A stretch of DNA of 64,000 bases from Ktedonobacteria bacterium brp13 (GTDB lineage Bacteria > Chloroflexota > Ktedonobacteria > Ktedonobacterales > Ktedonobacteraceae), in contig AP024096.1 of the NCBI GenBank assembly GCA_015099395.1, positions 3,348,001 through 3,412,000 on the forward strand, in the 5' to 3' direction. The notes beneath the pieces are model-generated. The model was given only the letters and a program-made list of their open reading frames with translations, searched no databases and was not told the origin of the DNA. Of this stretch, positions 63,726 through 64,000 are shown piece by piece. Position 1 is the stretch's first letter, and each line of letters starts with the position of its first letter. A program made the position numbers and the translations under genes.

Positions 63726-64000
63726 CTAGGGCATAGGTACGCCACTGAGCGCTTCACATTGCGCAAGGAGCTGGTCCTGTACATGTATGTCATTGACCGC
63801 CGGATGGGTCTCGCGCAACTTCTTGTGGTAGAAGTATTTACCGGACACACGGGCGGCAGGCTCGTTGTTCGTTGCCAACCAGACCTGGGTGATCGGCGCT
63901 TGTGCCATATCACCGGGCGCACCCGCTCCACCCATTTTAGTGGGCACCCAGCCTGGTTCAACGGCATTCGCGAATACACCGGGCCAGCGTCGAGCAATAG
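63726..64000 (-). CDS. Short-chain dehydrogenase/reductase, C-terminal part (truncated by window edge)
   Basis: Only the last about 91 codons are visible; the gene enters from the right edge. The segment NAVEPGWVPTKMGG matches the SDR motif that follows the catalytic Tyr-x3-Lys (usually N-x-x-x-PGxVxTxM), and the remainder, with VWLATNNEPAARVSGKYFYHKK, is the usual substrate-binding and C-terminal end. The catalytic residues and NAD(P)-binding motif lie outside the window. The family call is sound; the substrate is unknown. Confidence 0.8.
   Translation of the reverse strand, partial: IARRWPGVFANAVEPGWVPTKMGGAGAPGDMAQAPITQVWLATNNEPAARVSGKYFYHKKLRETHPAVNDIHVQDQLLAQCEALSGVPMP

Noticed and set aside
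1..64000. tRNA or rRNA genes, prophage, integrase or plasmid functions
   Set aside because: I looked through all intergenic stretches and gene products and found no cloverleaf with a T-loop and CCA-type end, no rRNA sequence and no integrase, transposase or phage structural gene.

Overview
This window looks like chromosomal DNA of a Chloroflexota bacterium, most likely of the Ktedonobacteria type. I infer this from gene content and not from any search: several serine/threonine-kinase, FHA, TPR and HEAT-repeat proteins, a NadD-DUF951 pair, an E1-alpha/E1-beta/E2/LipA block, GluQRS, MuiA/DUF4139 and Uma2 genes, roughly 50 to 55 percent GC, mixed gene orientation and many family-less membrane proteins. 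I see no phage, plasmid, CRISPR, rRNA or tRNA gene. Most of the window is housekeeping or lineage-specific chromosome.

Layout. 0-7.8 kb: the start of a canonical Ser/Thr kinase (cut by the window edge), an M29 aminopeptidase, a YbjN-like protein, a large pseudokinase fused through one membrane helix to a Rieske iron-sulfur domain, a DUF1015 protein and an FAD amine-oxidase-like protein. 7.9-8.5 kb: a 273-bp tandem repeat carrying a 189-bp inverted-repeat element that recurs at 63.3 kb. 8.5-16.9 kb: a HEAT-repeat protein, single-helix membrane proteins, a sigma-70 family factor with a 20-Glu run whose 3' end overlaps a convergent HD-GYP gene, and a Thr/Pro-rich secreted or membrane protein. 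17.1-21.1 kb: a DUF3311/MctP-type solute:sodium symporter pair, a membrane-anchored protein, a coiled-coil protein and a single-domain response regulator. 21.2-21.6 kb: a gene-free stretch with a good promoter reading into a heavily structured RNA candidate.

21.7-29.3 kb (minus strand): FHA-PrsW protease, then E1-alpha, E1-beta, E2 of a 2-oxoacid dehydrogenase, lipoyl synthase and an alpha/beta hydrolase. No E3 is present here. LipA would supply the lipoyl group on E2. 29.7-36.8 kb (plus strand): CCA-adding-type nucleotidyltransferase, NAD kinase, RecN, an FAD oxidoreductase, a Nudix hydrolase, a small membrane protein and a GNAT acetyltransferase. 37.1-46.9 kb: a GT-C type glycosyltransferase, two adjacent paralogous TPR proteins, an RlmD-type rRNA methyltransferase, GNAT, Maf and GluQRS. 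47-53.6 kb: lactonase, MscS channel, NadD, DUF951, an MFS transporter, a putative membrane zinc protease and Uma2. 53.6-64 kb: a MutS-MutL operon, MuiA/DUF4139, a vanadium-haloperoxidase-like secreted enzyme, a class V aminotransferase, the third inverted-repeat element and the tail of an SDR.

The points most worth a second look are the pseudokinase-Rieske fusion, the structured RNA candidate at 21.3-21.6 kb (possibly a solo omega-RNA/HEARO-like relic), the 189-bp elements whose inner hairpins change sequence but keep pairing, a 77-bp palindromic repeat found three times, an unnamed domain shared by the HEAT and TPR proteins, and a recurring TGnTACAAT extended -10 promoter.
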